A stretch of DNA of 41,474 nucleotides from Oscillibacter sp. (GTDB lineage Bacteria; Bacillota; Clostridia; Oscillospirales; Oscillospiraceae). Below, in pieces: positions 8,201 to 15,149 of the stretch. Under the pieces are notes generated by a model that was not told the DNA's origin, made no database searches, and saw nothing but the letters and a program-made list of their open reading frames with translations. Every line of letters starts with the position of its first letter. Position 1 is the stretch's first letter. The position numbers and the translations under genes are program-made. Location: contig JAAVYM010000073.1 of NCBI GenBank assembly GCA_022791135.1, forward strand, positions 1 through 41,474. The letters run 5' to 3'.

Positions 8201-8229
8201 GTATCATTATAAACATTATAGAATTCTAT
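8201..8229 (-). promoter_or_regulatory. Putative autoregulatory operator region of gntR
   Basis: Contains GTATCATTATAAAC (8201-8214), shared with the PTS leader, and next to it the perfect palindrome ATAGAATTCTAT (8218-8229). Both lie just downstream of the inferred transcription start. Confidence 0.5.
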
Positions 8230-8239
8230 GATGTTTTCT

Positions 8240-8268
8240 ATCATATCTGATTTTTCACTTTGGGTCAA
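8240..8268 (-). promoter_or_regulatory. Sigma-A-type promoter of gntR
   Basis: Minus strand TTGACC (8263-8268), 17-bp spacer, TATGAT (8240-8245). Start of transcription near 8233, leaving a leader of about 70 nt that includes the putative operator. Confidence 0.65.
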
Positions 8269-8445
8269 GCCCCTAAGCCGGAATCATTCGCCTTTCTTTA
8301 TCTATGGCATAGCATATAAGGAGTTGGTTCGTTTACGGCCGCAGTGGATAGTGAATAGCTGAACATTCAAGACGGACGGCCTGCAAAGTTGCTGGCCGCC
8401 CGGCCGCGATTGTAGGGCGCTGCTTCGTTGAGCGCTGTGACGCTG

Positions 8446-9819
8446 TCAGCCCAGCATGGCCTCTTTCGCTTTTTCAATGTCTGCCGCGTCTTTCATAGGG
8501 AACAGAACATTGGCGATGATGGCTACAATGCAGGTAGCCGTGACTGCGTCGTTGAAAATGAAACGGATAAAACCGGGGAGCTGGGCTACAGCCTCCGGGT
8601 GAGTGGGCACACCAATTCCGAAAACAAAGGTCAGCCCCATGACCAGGATGTTCCGCTCGCTGAATCCCGCCTTGGCGATCATTTTAATGCCGTTAATCAG
8701 GATCATTCCGAACACCGTAATGATGGCCCCGCCCAGAACGGCATTGGGGATCGCGGAGAAAATCGCACCCAGTTTAGGGAAGAAGCCGGAAATCATGAGG
8801 ATGAAGGCTCCGGTAGCAATGCACCAGCGATTCACCACTCTTGTCATGGCCACGATACCTGCATTCTGACCGAAGGCCGTGTTGGGCAGGGCATTGAAGA
8901 TTGCCGCCGTAGTGGAACCCAAGGCGTCCGCCAGAATTGCACCGGAGGTTTCCCGCTCCGTTGCCTCCCGGTCGAAGCCCGCCATGGTTATGCCGGAGGT
9001 GTTGCCGATGGTTTCGAGGCCGGAGGTGACGAACAGGGCTGCGAAGCTCATGATGGCGGCGGGCTGGAAGGTCAGCTTGAACTGCATAGGCAGTGGTAGG
9101 CCAAACCACGCCGCGTTCGCAATGGGGGCTGTGTCCACCATACCCAAAACGGCGGCCAGAATATAGCCCGCTACCAGGCCGACGAGAATGGCGGCGTTTT
9201 TTACCAGGCCTTTTCCAAAACGCTGGAGTAAAATGACGATAATCAGCACAAAGGAGGCCACGGCCAGATTTCGCAGGGAGCCGTAGTCCGCCGCGCCGGC
9301 CCCGCCGGCAAAGTAGTCCACGCCAATGCCCAACAGATTCACGCCGATGGTCACCAGCGTGCAGCCTACCACCAAGGGTGGAAAAAAGCGGCGGATGTAT
9401 TTGTAGAAAAAGCCCATGAAGACTTCCACCAGACTGCCCGCGAGACACCCGCCTAACACGGCCCCAATGCCGCCCGCTGCTCCCACGGCGGAGGCGGTGG
9501 GTACAAAGGTGAAAGAGGTACCCATAACAATGGGAAGCCGGGCGCCTACCTGGTATTTGCTCCCTAGGCGAAGGGGATAGAGCTGGATAAAGGTGGTGAG
9601 ACCGGAGACAAACATGGCGCACTGGACCATGGTCACCGTATCCGCGCCGGAGAGCCCGCAAACACTGGCAATGATGAGGATGGGTGCCAGGTTTGACGTG
9701 AACATAGCAAGGACATGCTGGAGGCCCAGGGGAACCGCCGTGGCGAGACTGGGTCTGCCGTCCAGCTCATAGACCAGTTTCTGGTCCTGTTTGCGGGTAT
9801 TTTCTCGATCAGCGTTCAT
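8446..9819 (-). CDS. Nucleobase:cation symporter-2 family permease (xanthine/uracil permease)
   Basis: A 457-residue integral membrane protein of the NCS2/NAT family, with about 12-14 hydrophobic segments. The family signature QN-x-G-x4-T-R is seen as QNAGIVAMTR, preceded by the helix carrying SGLETIGNTSGIT. The start is ATG 9819 behind AGAGGAAG; the frame is open to 9879 but the added residues lie between the previous stop and this site. It lies 60 bp downstream of the purine deaminase under the same purine riboswitch, so the likely cargo is a purine base (guanine, xanthine or 8-oxoguanine) rather than uracil. The gap between the genes carries a CTGCGGGA/TCCCGCGG-type hairpin. Confidence 0.9.
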   Translation of the reverse strand: MNADRENTRKQDQKLVYELDGRPSLATAVPLGLQHVLAMFTSNLAPILIIASVCGLSGADTVTMVQCAMFVSGLTTFIQLYPLRLGSKYQVGARLPIVMGTSFTFVPTASAVGAAGGIGAVLGGCLAGSLVEVFMGFFYKYIRRFFPPLVVGCTLVTIGVNLLGIGVDYFAGGAGAADYGSLRNLAVASFVLIIVILLQRFGKGLVKNAAILVGLVAGYILAAVLGMVDTAPIANAAWFGLPLPMQFKLTFQPAAIMSFAALFVTSGLETIGNTSGITMAGFDREATERETSGAILADALGSTTAAIFNALPNTAFGQNAGIVAMTRVVNRWCIATGAFILMISGFFPKLGAIFSAIPNAVLGGAIITVFGMILINGIKMIAKAGFSERNILVMGLTFVFGIGVPTHPEAVAQLPGFIRFIFNDAVTATCIVAIIANVLFPMKDAADIEKAKEAMLG

Positions 9820-9879
9820 GCTATCTTCCTCTTGTAGCTCCGCGGGAGGCAGTCCCGCAGAGCGATTTTTAACATGCAC

Positions 9880-11235
9880 TCAGCGGTTTAAATACGCTTG
9901 GACACAGGCCCGGGCTTCCCGGACCGCTTTCTCCTCGTCTACTCCGGTGAGGCGGCCATCCTTGGCCACGACCTTGCCGTTTACCACCGTAGCGTCCACG
10001 GGACCCTTAAAGCCAACGGTGCCCAGCATAGATTTGACATCTAGGTCCGCCCCCACCAGCTCCAGCCGGTCCCGGCGAATCAGAAACAGGTCCCCGGCCT
10101 TGCCAGGCTCCAGGGAACCGATGTCCTCCCGGCCCAGCACCTGGGCGCTGCCCCGAGTGGCGATTTTCAGGAAATCATAGCCGCTGGGGGCCTTCTCGCT
10201 GGAGCACAGGCGATGGAGCAGATAGGCTGTCCGCAGCTCTTCCAGGAGATTGGAACCGTCGTTGCTGGCGCTGCCGTCCACGGCCAAGCCCACGGGAACT
10301 CCCAGCTCCAGCATATCGGGAATCCGGCACACGCCGGAGGAGAGTTTCATGTTGGAAATGGGACAGTGGGCGACGCCGGTGCCCGTGTCCGCCAGGAGCT
10401 TCAATTCTGCGTCATTAAAGTGGATTCCATGGGCGTACCATACGTCCGGGCCGACCCACCCCAAGTCCTCCATGTAGGTCAGAGGGCGCTTGCCGTGTTT
10501 CTCCAGGACATAGTTTTCCTCGTCCTTTGTTTCGCAGAGGTGAGTGTGGAGCCGAACCCCCAAGTCCCGGGCCAGAACTGCGGACTGCCGCAACAGTTCC
10601 GCCGAGACGCTGAAGGGCGAGCAGGGGGCCAGGGCTACCATCCGCATGGAGAGGGGCCGGGGATCGTGAAATTTTTCCACCGCCGCTTGGCAGTCCCGGA
10701 GGATCTCGTCCACGGTCTGGACGACACTGTCCGGGGGAAGTCCGCCGTCCTTTTTGCTCAAGTCCATGCTCCCTCGGGAGGCGTACATCCGGACCCCCAG
10801 GGCCTCCGCCGCAGCAAATTGGGCGTCCAGCAGGGGGCCGGAGCTGCCGCCGGGGAAGACATAGTGGTGGTCGAAGACCGTGGTGCAGCCAGTTTTCAGC
10901 AGCTCTCCCATACCCACGATGGAACTGTGATAAATAGTTTCGCTGTCCAGGTTCTTCCAAATTTCATACAGCGTTCTCAGCCAATCAAACAGTTCCATAT
11001 TCTGGACCTGGGGCATATTCCGGCTGAAGGTCTGATAGAGGTGATGATGGGTATTGATGAGTCCCGGATAAACCACACAACCCGAGGCATCCAGTGTTTC
11101 GTCCGACGTCTGGTGTTCGGGTCCCATGGAAACGATGGCCCCGTCCCGGATAAGGATGCCGGCGTTTTCCAGCACAGTATCCTGGCCGTCGCAGGTGACG
11201 ATGGCCGAGGCGTTTTTCACAAAAAGACTGCTCAT
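9880..11235 (-). CDS. Amidohydrolase: 8-oxoguanine deaminase-like (guanine/cytosine-type deaminase superfamily)
   Basis: A 451-residue cytoplasmic zinc amidohydrolase. The metal-binding motif is PGLINTHHHLYQTFSR (H63-x-H65), followed by HTHLCETKDE, WYAHGIHF and VDGSASNDGSN carrying the remaining His and Asp ligands. The sequence NTHHHxYQTxxR followed by NMELFDWL resembles bacterial 8-oxoguanine deaminases more than GuaD guanine deaminase or atrazine hydrolases; these convert 8-oxoguanine to urate and often also act on guanine-like rings. It is the first gene behind a guanine-type riboswitch and is followed by a nucleobase permease, supporting purine salvage or catabolism. The distinction from a plain guanine deaminase is inference. 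Confidence 0.8.
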   Translation of the reverse strand: MSSLFVKNASAIVTCDGQDTVLENAGILIRDGAIVSMGPEHQTSDETLDASGCVVYPGLINTHHHLYQTFSRNMPQVQNMELFDWLRTLYEIWKNLDSETIYHSSIVGMGELLKTGCTTVFDHHYVFPGGSSGPLLDAQFAAAEALGVRMYASRGSMDLSKKDGGLPPDSVVQTVDEILRDCQAAVEKFHDPRPLSMRMVALAPCSPFSVSAELLRQSAVLARDLGVRLHTHLCETKDEENYVLEKHGKRPLTYMEDLGWVGPDVWYAHGIHFNDAELKLLADTGTGVAHCPISNMKLSSGVCRIPDMLELGVPVGLAVDGSASNDGSNLLEELRTAYLLHRLCSSEKAPSGYDFLKIATRGSAQVLGREDIGSLEPGKAGDLFLIRRDRLELVGADLDVKSMLGTVGFKGPVDATVVNGKVVAKDGRLTGVDEEKAVREARACVQAYLNR

Positions 11236-11380
11236 GCGTTACCTCCCAAATACGCGGTTTCCGCGTGAGATCATACGGGCAGGATAAGCACATGAGCAGC
11301 CGCCGAGTGCGCACAGGGCGTCCGCCAATATTGGAGAGCTGTAGTCTTTCTTCGCCGGCGAGGGAAAAACAAAAACTGCC

Positions 11381-11429
11381 AAAACAAAAAGACCACAAGT
11401 TTTAAGGCAAAGCCAAAAAACTTGTAGTC
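11381..11429 (-). terminator. Riboswitch-controlled intrinsic terminator
   Basis: On the minus strand GACUACAAGUUUU pairs with AAAACUUGUGGUC (13 bp, one G-U), enclosing a GGC/GCC inner stem, and is followed by UUUUUGUUUU. The 5' arm contains the aptamer J3/1 and the 3' strand of P1, so the terminator and ligand-bound aptamer exclude each other. Confidence 0.75.
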
Positions 11430-11484
11430 AACTGTTAAGGCAGTTGGTAGAAACGCTCATCCAATCATGAACTTATACAAGCCA
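11417..11484 (-). promoter_or_regulatory. Purine riboswitch, guanine-type aptamer
   Basis: The minus strand reads P1 CUUGUA, J1/2 UAA, a P2 arm GUUCAU/AUGAGC, J2/3 GUUUCUACC, P3 CAACUG/CAGUUG with loop CCUUAA, then GACUAC and UACAAG closing P1. GUUUCUACC and the three-helix layout are diagnostic. The base corresponding to position 74 is C (GACUAC), which specifies guanine, hypoxanthine or xanthine rather than adenine. Both L2 (GAUUGG) and L3 (CCUUAA) are one base shorter than the usual seven, keeping the GG and CC that pair between loops. It controls the deaminase-permease operon. Confidence 0.85.
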
Positions 11485-11499
11485 GTATTTACAGTACGC

Positions 11500-11528
11500 A
11501 GTATACGCAGAAAGGTCGACTTTGTCAA
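11500..11528 (-). promoter_or_regulatory. Strong sigma-A promoter of the purine operon
   Basis: Minus strand TTGACA (11523-11528), 17-bp spacer, TATACT (11500-11505). Transcription would begin near 11493, about 10 nt before the P1 helix of the riboswitch. Confidence 0.85.
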
Positions 11529-12138
11529 GCAACTATTCCAAAAATCCACAAACCGTTCTATTTATTGCAGAGAAATTGTGAAAAACTTACAAACAAATTT
11601 TGCTGTGCCGCAGCTCTGGCATTTTGGCCGTGCAGATTTTCCGGAGCATCTGACGGGAAGTGTGCTGAAAGATAAGCGGGTTTTATTCTTCCGCAAGTGG
11701 CCTTCCTTATTAGCATAGGCGGACCTCATGTCGAGAAAGAGGTTGTTTTGATGAGCAAATAAACGCAGGATAAGTACTGGTTTGCCCAGCCGGTCCGACA
11801 GAGTTATATGCGGCGTAGAAATACTCTGGGCAGCTTGACAGGTTTGCCAGATGAGCACATCATCAAATTGATGACGGTCCAAATCTGGAGGGATTTCCCC
11901 AAAATTAGGAAGCAATACGGGATCCTCAAAATGGTACAGCCTTTTCTGCAAAAAACAAAAACGCCCGGACAGCACAAGACTGTTCGGGCGCATAGGGAGG
12001 AATATGAGCAGACGACGGTTTCTGTAAATCCAGATGAGCTTATGCCACAAGAGTTGGGTTTTTGTTCGTAGTTTGCGCAACAAAGAAGGCGCGGCAATAT
12101 CTCCGAACGGTTGCCGTGTCCGTTTATTTAAAGCAAAA
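11529..12138. other. AT-richer intergenic region, 610 bp, no confident gene
   Basis: No frame with a recognisable product or a good ribosome binding site. It contains a hairpin at 11962-11990 (CGCCCGGACAG/CTGTTCGGGCG, 7-nt loop) followed on the minus strand by TTTTTGTTTTTT, a good intrinsic terminator for minus-strand transcription, yet no clear gene lies just upstream of it. Open stretches on both strands here may be coding relics of a decayed mobile segment. Confidence 0.5.
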
Positions 12139-12176
12139 GAGCCGATAACCGCATTTAATCTGCATGTTATCGGCTC
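12139..12176 (-). terminator. Terminator overlapping the KTR gene stop codon
   Basis: A perfect 11-bp inverted repeat GAGCCGATAAC/GTTATCGGCTC with a 16-nt loop; on the minus strand it is followed by TTTTGCTTT. The TAA stop of the Cys-rich KTR gene lies inside the first arm. It ends the TetR-led transcript. Confidence 0.8.
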
Positions 12177-12364
12177 TGCGTCTGTGCGTCTGGCTCTGTG
12201 ATAACTGAAACCTTAAATTTTTCTACATAGATTAGGGTTCCTTTCCGGCATTTAGGGCAAAACAGTGGAAAGTTTATTAACTCCGTATCAAAACGCGTTT
12301 TGATGCGGGTCTTACTGTTGCATACAGGGCATAGCAGCCATTCAAAATTTTCCTTTGACGGTAT
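12167..12364 (-). CDS. Cysteine-rich KTR-domain small protein
   Basis: A short frame of about 65 codons whose product contains WLLCPVCNSKTRIKTR, NFPLFCPKCRKGTLIYV and ends TEPDAQTQSR. The two CPxC knuckles with the KTR motif define the cysteine-rich KTR proteins carried by Firmicutes mobile elements, presumed zinc-binding and of unknown function. The first in-frame stop is just upstream (12367-12369). No ATG or TTG fits the usual N-terminus; an ATA at 12362-12364 stands where an ATG would be expected before PSKENFEW, so the gene may use a rare start or be translation-impaired. It overlaps the end of the preceding small membrane-protein gene. Confidence 0.7.
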   Translation of the reverse strand: MPSKENFEWLLCPVCNSKTRIKTRFDTELINFPLFCPKCRKGTLIYVEKFKVSVITEPDAQTQSR

Positions 12365-12606
12365 TACTGTTCATCTTTCCCACCGCTTTCTTGAAGCAGT
12401 GCGATACTGCTGATGACGCCAACGCTTCCCAGAACAGCGCACCACTTCGACGAGAACACGACGCCCGCTGCCACCAGACTAACACCAACAACGAAATGGC
12501 ATGCCGAGGTTATTTTCATCGTTTTTTTCCCGGGGTTAGGGAGCGGTATAGAAACCCCCAGCTTTTCATTCAGCTTTCCGCAGGCGTGATTGATTTCTTT
12601 TATCAT
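12364..12606 (-). CDS. Small membrane protein, unknown function
   Basis: 80 residues from ATG 12606 behind a clear AGGAGG site. The N-terminal 40 residues are soluble (MIKEINHACGKLNEKLGV, then a Pro/Lys stretch); two hydrophobic segments follow (ITSACHFVVGVSLVAAGVVF and WCAVLGSVGVISSIALL), with a charged tail. No family recognised. It lies 11 bp after another small membrane protein in the TetR-led operon, so it may be an accessory or immunity-type component of the neighbouring broken ABC transporter (inference). Confidence 0.65.
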   Translation of the reverse strand: MIKEINHACGKLNEKLGVSIPLPNPGKKTMKITSACHFVVGVSLVAAGVVFSSKWCAVLGSVGVISSIALLQESGGKDEQ

Positions 12607-12617
12607 CGTTTTTCCTC

Positions 12618-12839
12618 CTAAATAATCAGCTGTATGCCATGATTGACTATAAACAGTACGCCGACAAAGATTAAATTCCATGCAGGCGTGTACTTTTCTT
12701 TCCATTTTCTTTTATTCAAAAACAGAAAAAGGATCCCCATAACTGTAACACAGATGCCGATAATCAGCGAAATGATTGAGATAAGCTGCATCGTTTCCGC
12801 GCTAGGAACGGGGATAAAGCCGGGGATGGGAAAGTTCAT
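12618..12839 (-). CDS. Small membrane protein with two helices, unknown function
   Basis: 73 residues from ATG 12839, preceded by AAAGGAGG. Two hydrophobic segments (LISIISLIIGICVTVMGILF and LIFVGVLFIVNHGIQLII) flank a basic loop NKRKWKEKY. No family recognised. It sits between the ABC ATPase relic and a second small membrane protein on the same strand, in the TetR-led cluster. Confidence 0.65.
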   Translation of the reverse strand: MNFPIPGFIPVPSAETMQLISIISLIIGICVTVMGILFLFLNKRKWKEKYTPAWNLIFVGVLFIVNHGIQLII

Positions 12840-12855
12840 ATAACCGCCTCCTTTC

Positions 12856-13194
12856 TTAGTTGCATAAGGCAGAAGAGACCATTTTATGGACGAAAATTAT
12901 GGAAGAGCCTGCGCCGATCGCGCCAGACACGATTGCCGCAGCCGGGACGGACATGGACCCTGGGTTGTTGCCTGGGGCATTGAAAACGATTCTTTTTCAA
13001 TGTGCTCCCTTAACTGGTTGATCGCTTCAGAGTCAGGGGTTATGATGTGATTGAGAGTTTTCATCAGAAAAGTTTTCCCCGCGCCATTTGAACCGAAAGC
13101 CATAAATCACGCCCTGCTTCGCGTGTATGGTTATATCGTCCGATATAATGCTGCCGTCAATGCTTTTGGATAGCTGACGCGTTTCAACGGTCAT
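12856..13194 (-). pseudogene. ABC-transporter ATPase, broken relic
   Basis: ATG 13194 overlaps the DUF4177 stop (ATGA). The first frame reads MTVETRQLSKSIDGSIISDD as far as QGVIYGF, the start of an ABC-2-type ATPase. The Walker A motif continues in another frame as GSNGAGKTFLMKTLNH, so a frameshift lies near 13099-13105. After about 60 residues the ATPase stops resembling the family: no Q-loop, LSGGQ or Walker B follows. The last part (MSVPAAAIVSGAIGAGSSII...) is a hydrophobic fragment in a third frame ending at 12856. It appears to be a deletion plus at least one frameshift. Confidence 0.75.
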
Positions 13195-13421
13195 GCCTGC
13201 ATTGCCTCCCCCGGTTGGTTCGGTCTCTTGAAAATAAGCGTGACCCAATGGGCAAGCCCTACAAGAGAATACTGTGAACTGCCTAGATAGGGATGGGTGA
13301 GGGATGAGACCAGTTCCCAGCCCTCTTTGCCCCAGCGGTTTAGTTGAGCAGCCAATATATCTTGGCAATACTTCATATCCTTACAGTCCACAGTGACGGT
13401 TTTGTACTCAAATGTTTCCAT
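13191..13421 (-). CDS. DUF4177-family small protein
   Basis: 76 residues from ATG 13421 behind AAAGGAG. The layout METFEYKTVTVDC, QLNRWGKEGWELVSSL and WVTLIFKRP is that of DUF4177: a small beta-rich domain with a central G-x-EGWELV motif. The role is unknown. It lies 11 bp after the TetR gene and overlaps the ATPase relic start by 4 bp, so it was probably co-translated with that transporter. Confidence 0.8.
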   Translation of the reverse strand: METFEYKTVTVDCKDMKYCQDILAAQLNRWGKEGWELVSSLTHPYLGSSQYSLVGLAHWVTLIFKRPNQPGEAMQA

Positions 13422-13432
13422 GAAATCTCCTT

Positions 13433-14023
13433 TTACGCAAAGATGCTGTTTACAAGAATATCCGCCATACAGTCAAACACGGCGAAATAATCACAGGTGG
13501 CAGCAAGCGTCTCTTTTGCGCTGGTGGTGGACAGCAGCGCACTCAATATCCCATATGCCTGGGGCGGCTCTATTTTCAAAGTGAGGTTTGCGGCCTGGGT
13601 AGCCTGCTTGAAAGTTTCAAAACTGTCAAACTTTATTTTTTCCAGGGCTTCTTTCGGGAGCTTTGTCACAAACGACTGAAAATCCGGCGTATTTACGTTA
13701 TACAAAAATGGCTTGCTGTCATATTCCCGAAATAGTTCTTTTATAGATTGGGCAAACCCCTCCTTTGTCTGCCTGCGTCTGTTGCTGTCAAGGATTTTTT
13801 CTTTCAGCCTCTTTTGTATGAGTTCGATTGTTTCTGAAAATAAATCTTCCTTTTTGGGATAAAGAGTGTAGAATGTGCCAATAGATATGCCCGCATTCTC
13901 GCACAAATATTTGATGCTGGTCTTTTTGTACCCGTGTGTAATCCAGCATTCCTCGCACAGCTCTCCCAGCCTCATCCGGATTGCTTTTTTATCGGCGTCC
14001 GAAAGAACAGGTTTTGATGGCAT
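13433..14023 (-). CDS. TetR/AcrR-family transcriptional regulator
   Basis: 196 residues. The N-terminal DNA-binding domain is clear: residues about 15-65 include LCENAGISIGTFYTLYPKKE (recognition helix G-T-F-Y-x-L-Y-x-K-K). The rest is a helical ligand and dimerisation domain without a recognised subfamily. The gene starts the minus-strand cluster DUF4177 - ABC ATPase relic - small membrane proteins - KTR, the usual arrangement of a self-regulated efflux or lantibiotic-type transporter. A good promoter overlapped by an inverted repeat lies just upstream. With the transporter broken, its present target is uncertain. Confidence 0.9.
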   Translation of the reverse strand: MPSKPVLSDADKKAIRMRLGELCEECWITHGYKKTSIKYLCENAGISIGTFYTLYPKKEDLFSETIELIQKRLKEKILDSNRRRQTKEGFAQSIKELFREYDSKPFLYNVNTPDFQSFVTKLPKEALEKIKFDSFETFKQATQAANLTLKIEPPQAYGILSALLSTTSAKETLAATCDYFAVFDCMADILVNSIFA

Positions 14024-14072
14024 AGGTTGTTCATCCTTCCTAGCGATTTCTAATTACGAATATTCATAAAAA

Positions 14073-14115
14073 ATGTTCACAAAAACATGATAACACCACT
14101 GCTCACCCCTGTCAA
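14073..14115 (-). promoter_or_regulatory. tetR promoter with candidate operator
   Basis: Minus strand TTGACA (14110-14115), 17-bp spacer, TATCAT (14087-14092). The inverted repeat ATGTT-n6-AACAT (14073-14088) touches the -10 element and is a plausible TetR autoregulatory operator. Confidence 0.7.
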
Positions 14116-14756
14116 GGAAAATCTCAAATCATGGGAAGAACAAGCGCCACCTGACGAGGGCAGGCAAGACAAATATGTTTTTTGGTATCGTCCGTTGTGC
14201 CGCTGCGGCGAAAAGTTGTACTGCTGCACCAGTAAAAACGAGGATATCACACAGCAGGAAGGACAGGCAGAAAGTCTTGACAGATTTGCCGGCAAGGTGC
14301 GGAAGTATCTGAATTTGAACGAGCGGATGTCTGCCAGACTAAACAACGTGGTAAAACGGTGCATGTATACGTACCGGACAAGTCTAATGGCCACAGGGAA
14401 CAACAAATTGATATATCTTGTGACTTTATGGGAATATGCCCTGCCGCTTTGTTGAACGGCCTTCAAAATGGAGAAACGGCATAGCCGAAGCTGCGCCGTT
14501 TCTCACAAAACCGAACGTTTGCTGTTTTATTAATGCTATCCATTGTGAGGCTGCGTTATAGTGAAATGCAGCCGGCAGGACGTGCCTTGAGATGTGGACA
14601 ATATCACACTGTTGCAAGGCGAGAGTAAGCCAACCGCTACAGGTAGTCTGAGTGGTCCTGATATGCTGCGTTATACTCGATTCTGACCCTTTATAAGGAA
14701 GTTTGTCCACCAGATGGTTTCCCGGGAAAAAGCGTGCATTGTGGGGAAAACCCTGC
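14116..14756. other. Intergenic region, 641 bp, with one weak open frame
   Basis: A plus-strand frame (14087-14455) could encode a 122-residue protein with a Cys cluster (CRCGEKLYCCTSK), but its ATG lies inside the tetR promoter, it lacks a ribosome binding site and I recognise no family. It may be a relic. From 14456 on I see no gene. Confidence 0.4.
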
Positions 14757-15007
14757 TATAATCGACATGAAAAACAAAAATGCGGCAGCCTGCGGGTGTT
14801 CCCGCACCCGCAGACCTGCACAGGCGCTATGACCACCTACACAATGGCCGAACGGCCACACCGCATGGGGATATTATACGACAATCCGGCCCTTTGCGCA
14901 AGGGGCGGGGTTTGTCGTTAACTTCTTTGTGTCTGTGTCCGCATGAAAAGCGACCGCTTCTCGCGCTGTGTAGGGCTTTGATGCCCTGCATGGCGTTTTT
15001 GTTTTTC
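14757..15007 (+). ncRNA. Candidate structured non-coding RNA (or MITE-like element), ~240 nt
   Basis: TATAAT at 14757-14762 is followed by a region whose ends are complementary: GAAAAACAAAAATGC (14769-14783) and GCGTTTTTGTTTTTC (14993-15007), 14 of 15 pairs. Inside are CTGCGGGTG/CACCCGCAG (14790-14813), TGGCC/GGCCA near 14844-14857, a long hairpin ACGACAA...TTGTCGT with a GC-rich inner stem (14878-14918), and TGTAGGGC/GCCCTGCA (14969-14990) just before the T-rich end. The last hairpin plus TTTTTGTTTTT also reads as a terminator. No -35 box is clear. An RNA with a closing helix or a small inverted-repeat element are both possible; no family is recognised. Confidence 0.5.
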
Positions 15008-15060
15008 ACCCGGCCCCATCCCCAGGGGCGCAGCGCCCCCTGGGGCCGCCGTGGTGAAAA
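15003..15060. repeat. Large GC-rich hairpin
   Basis: TTTTCACC and GGTGAAAA close a long imperfect stem whose core is CCCCAGGGGCGC/GCGCCCCCTGGGG (15020-15045). Its left foot shares the T-run with the candidate RNA, so the two structures would compete. It may be a terminator or a REP-like hairpin. Confidence 0.5.
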
Positions 15061-15149
15061 CGGTTTTGGCGGGAGCCGCCCGCTATTTCGGGAGAAAGGA
15101 GGAGTATTCCAGCACGATACAAAAATCTTTCAGAAAAGAGGAAACAATC

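Noticed and set aside
8269..8445. Short inverted repeats after the permease gene, considered as a terminator.
   Set aside because: Stems are short and no T-run follows on the minus strand.
11562..12083. A 173-codon minus-strand frame in the AT-richer region.
   Set aside because: It reads through an intrinsic terminator hairpin and has no ribosome binding site or recognisable domain.
14087..14455. A 122-codon plus-strand frame with a Cys cluster.
   Set aside because: Its start lies inside the tetR promoter, no ribosome binding site, no family; kept only as a possible relic.
14827..15009. A 60-codon minus-strand frame over the candidate RNA.
   Set aside because: It runs across several strong hairpins and shows no domain; the structured-RNA reading explains the region better.
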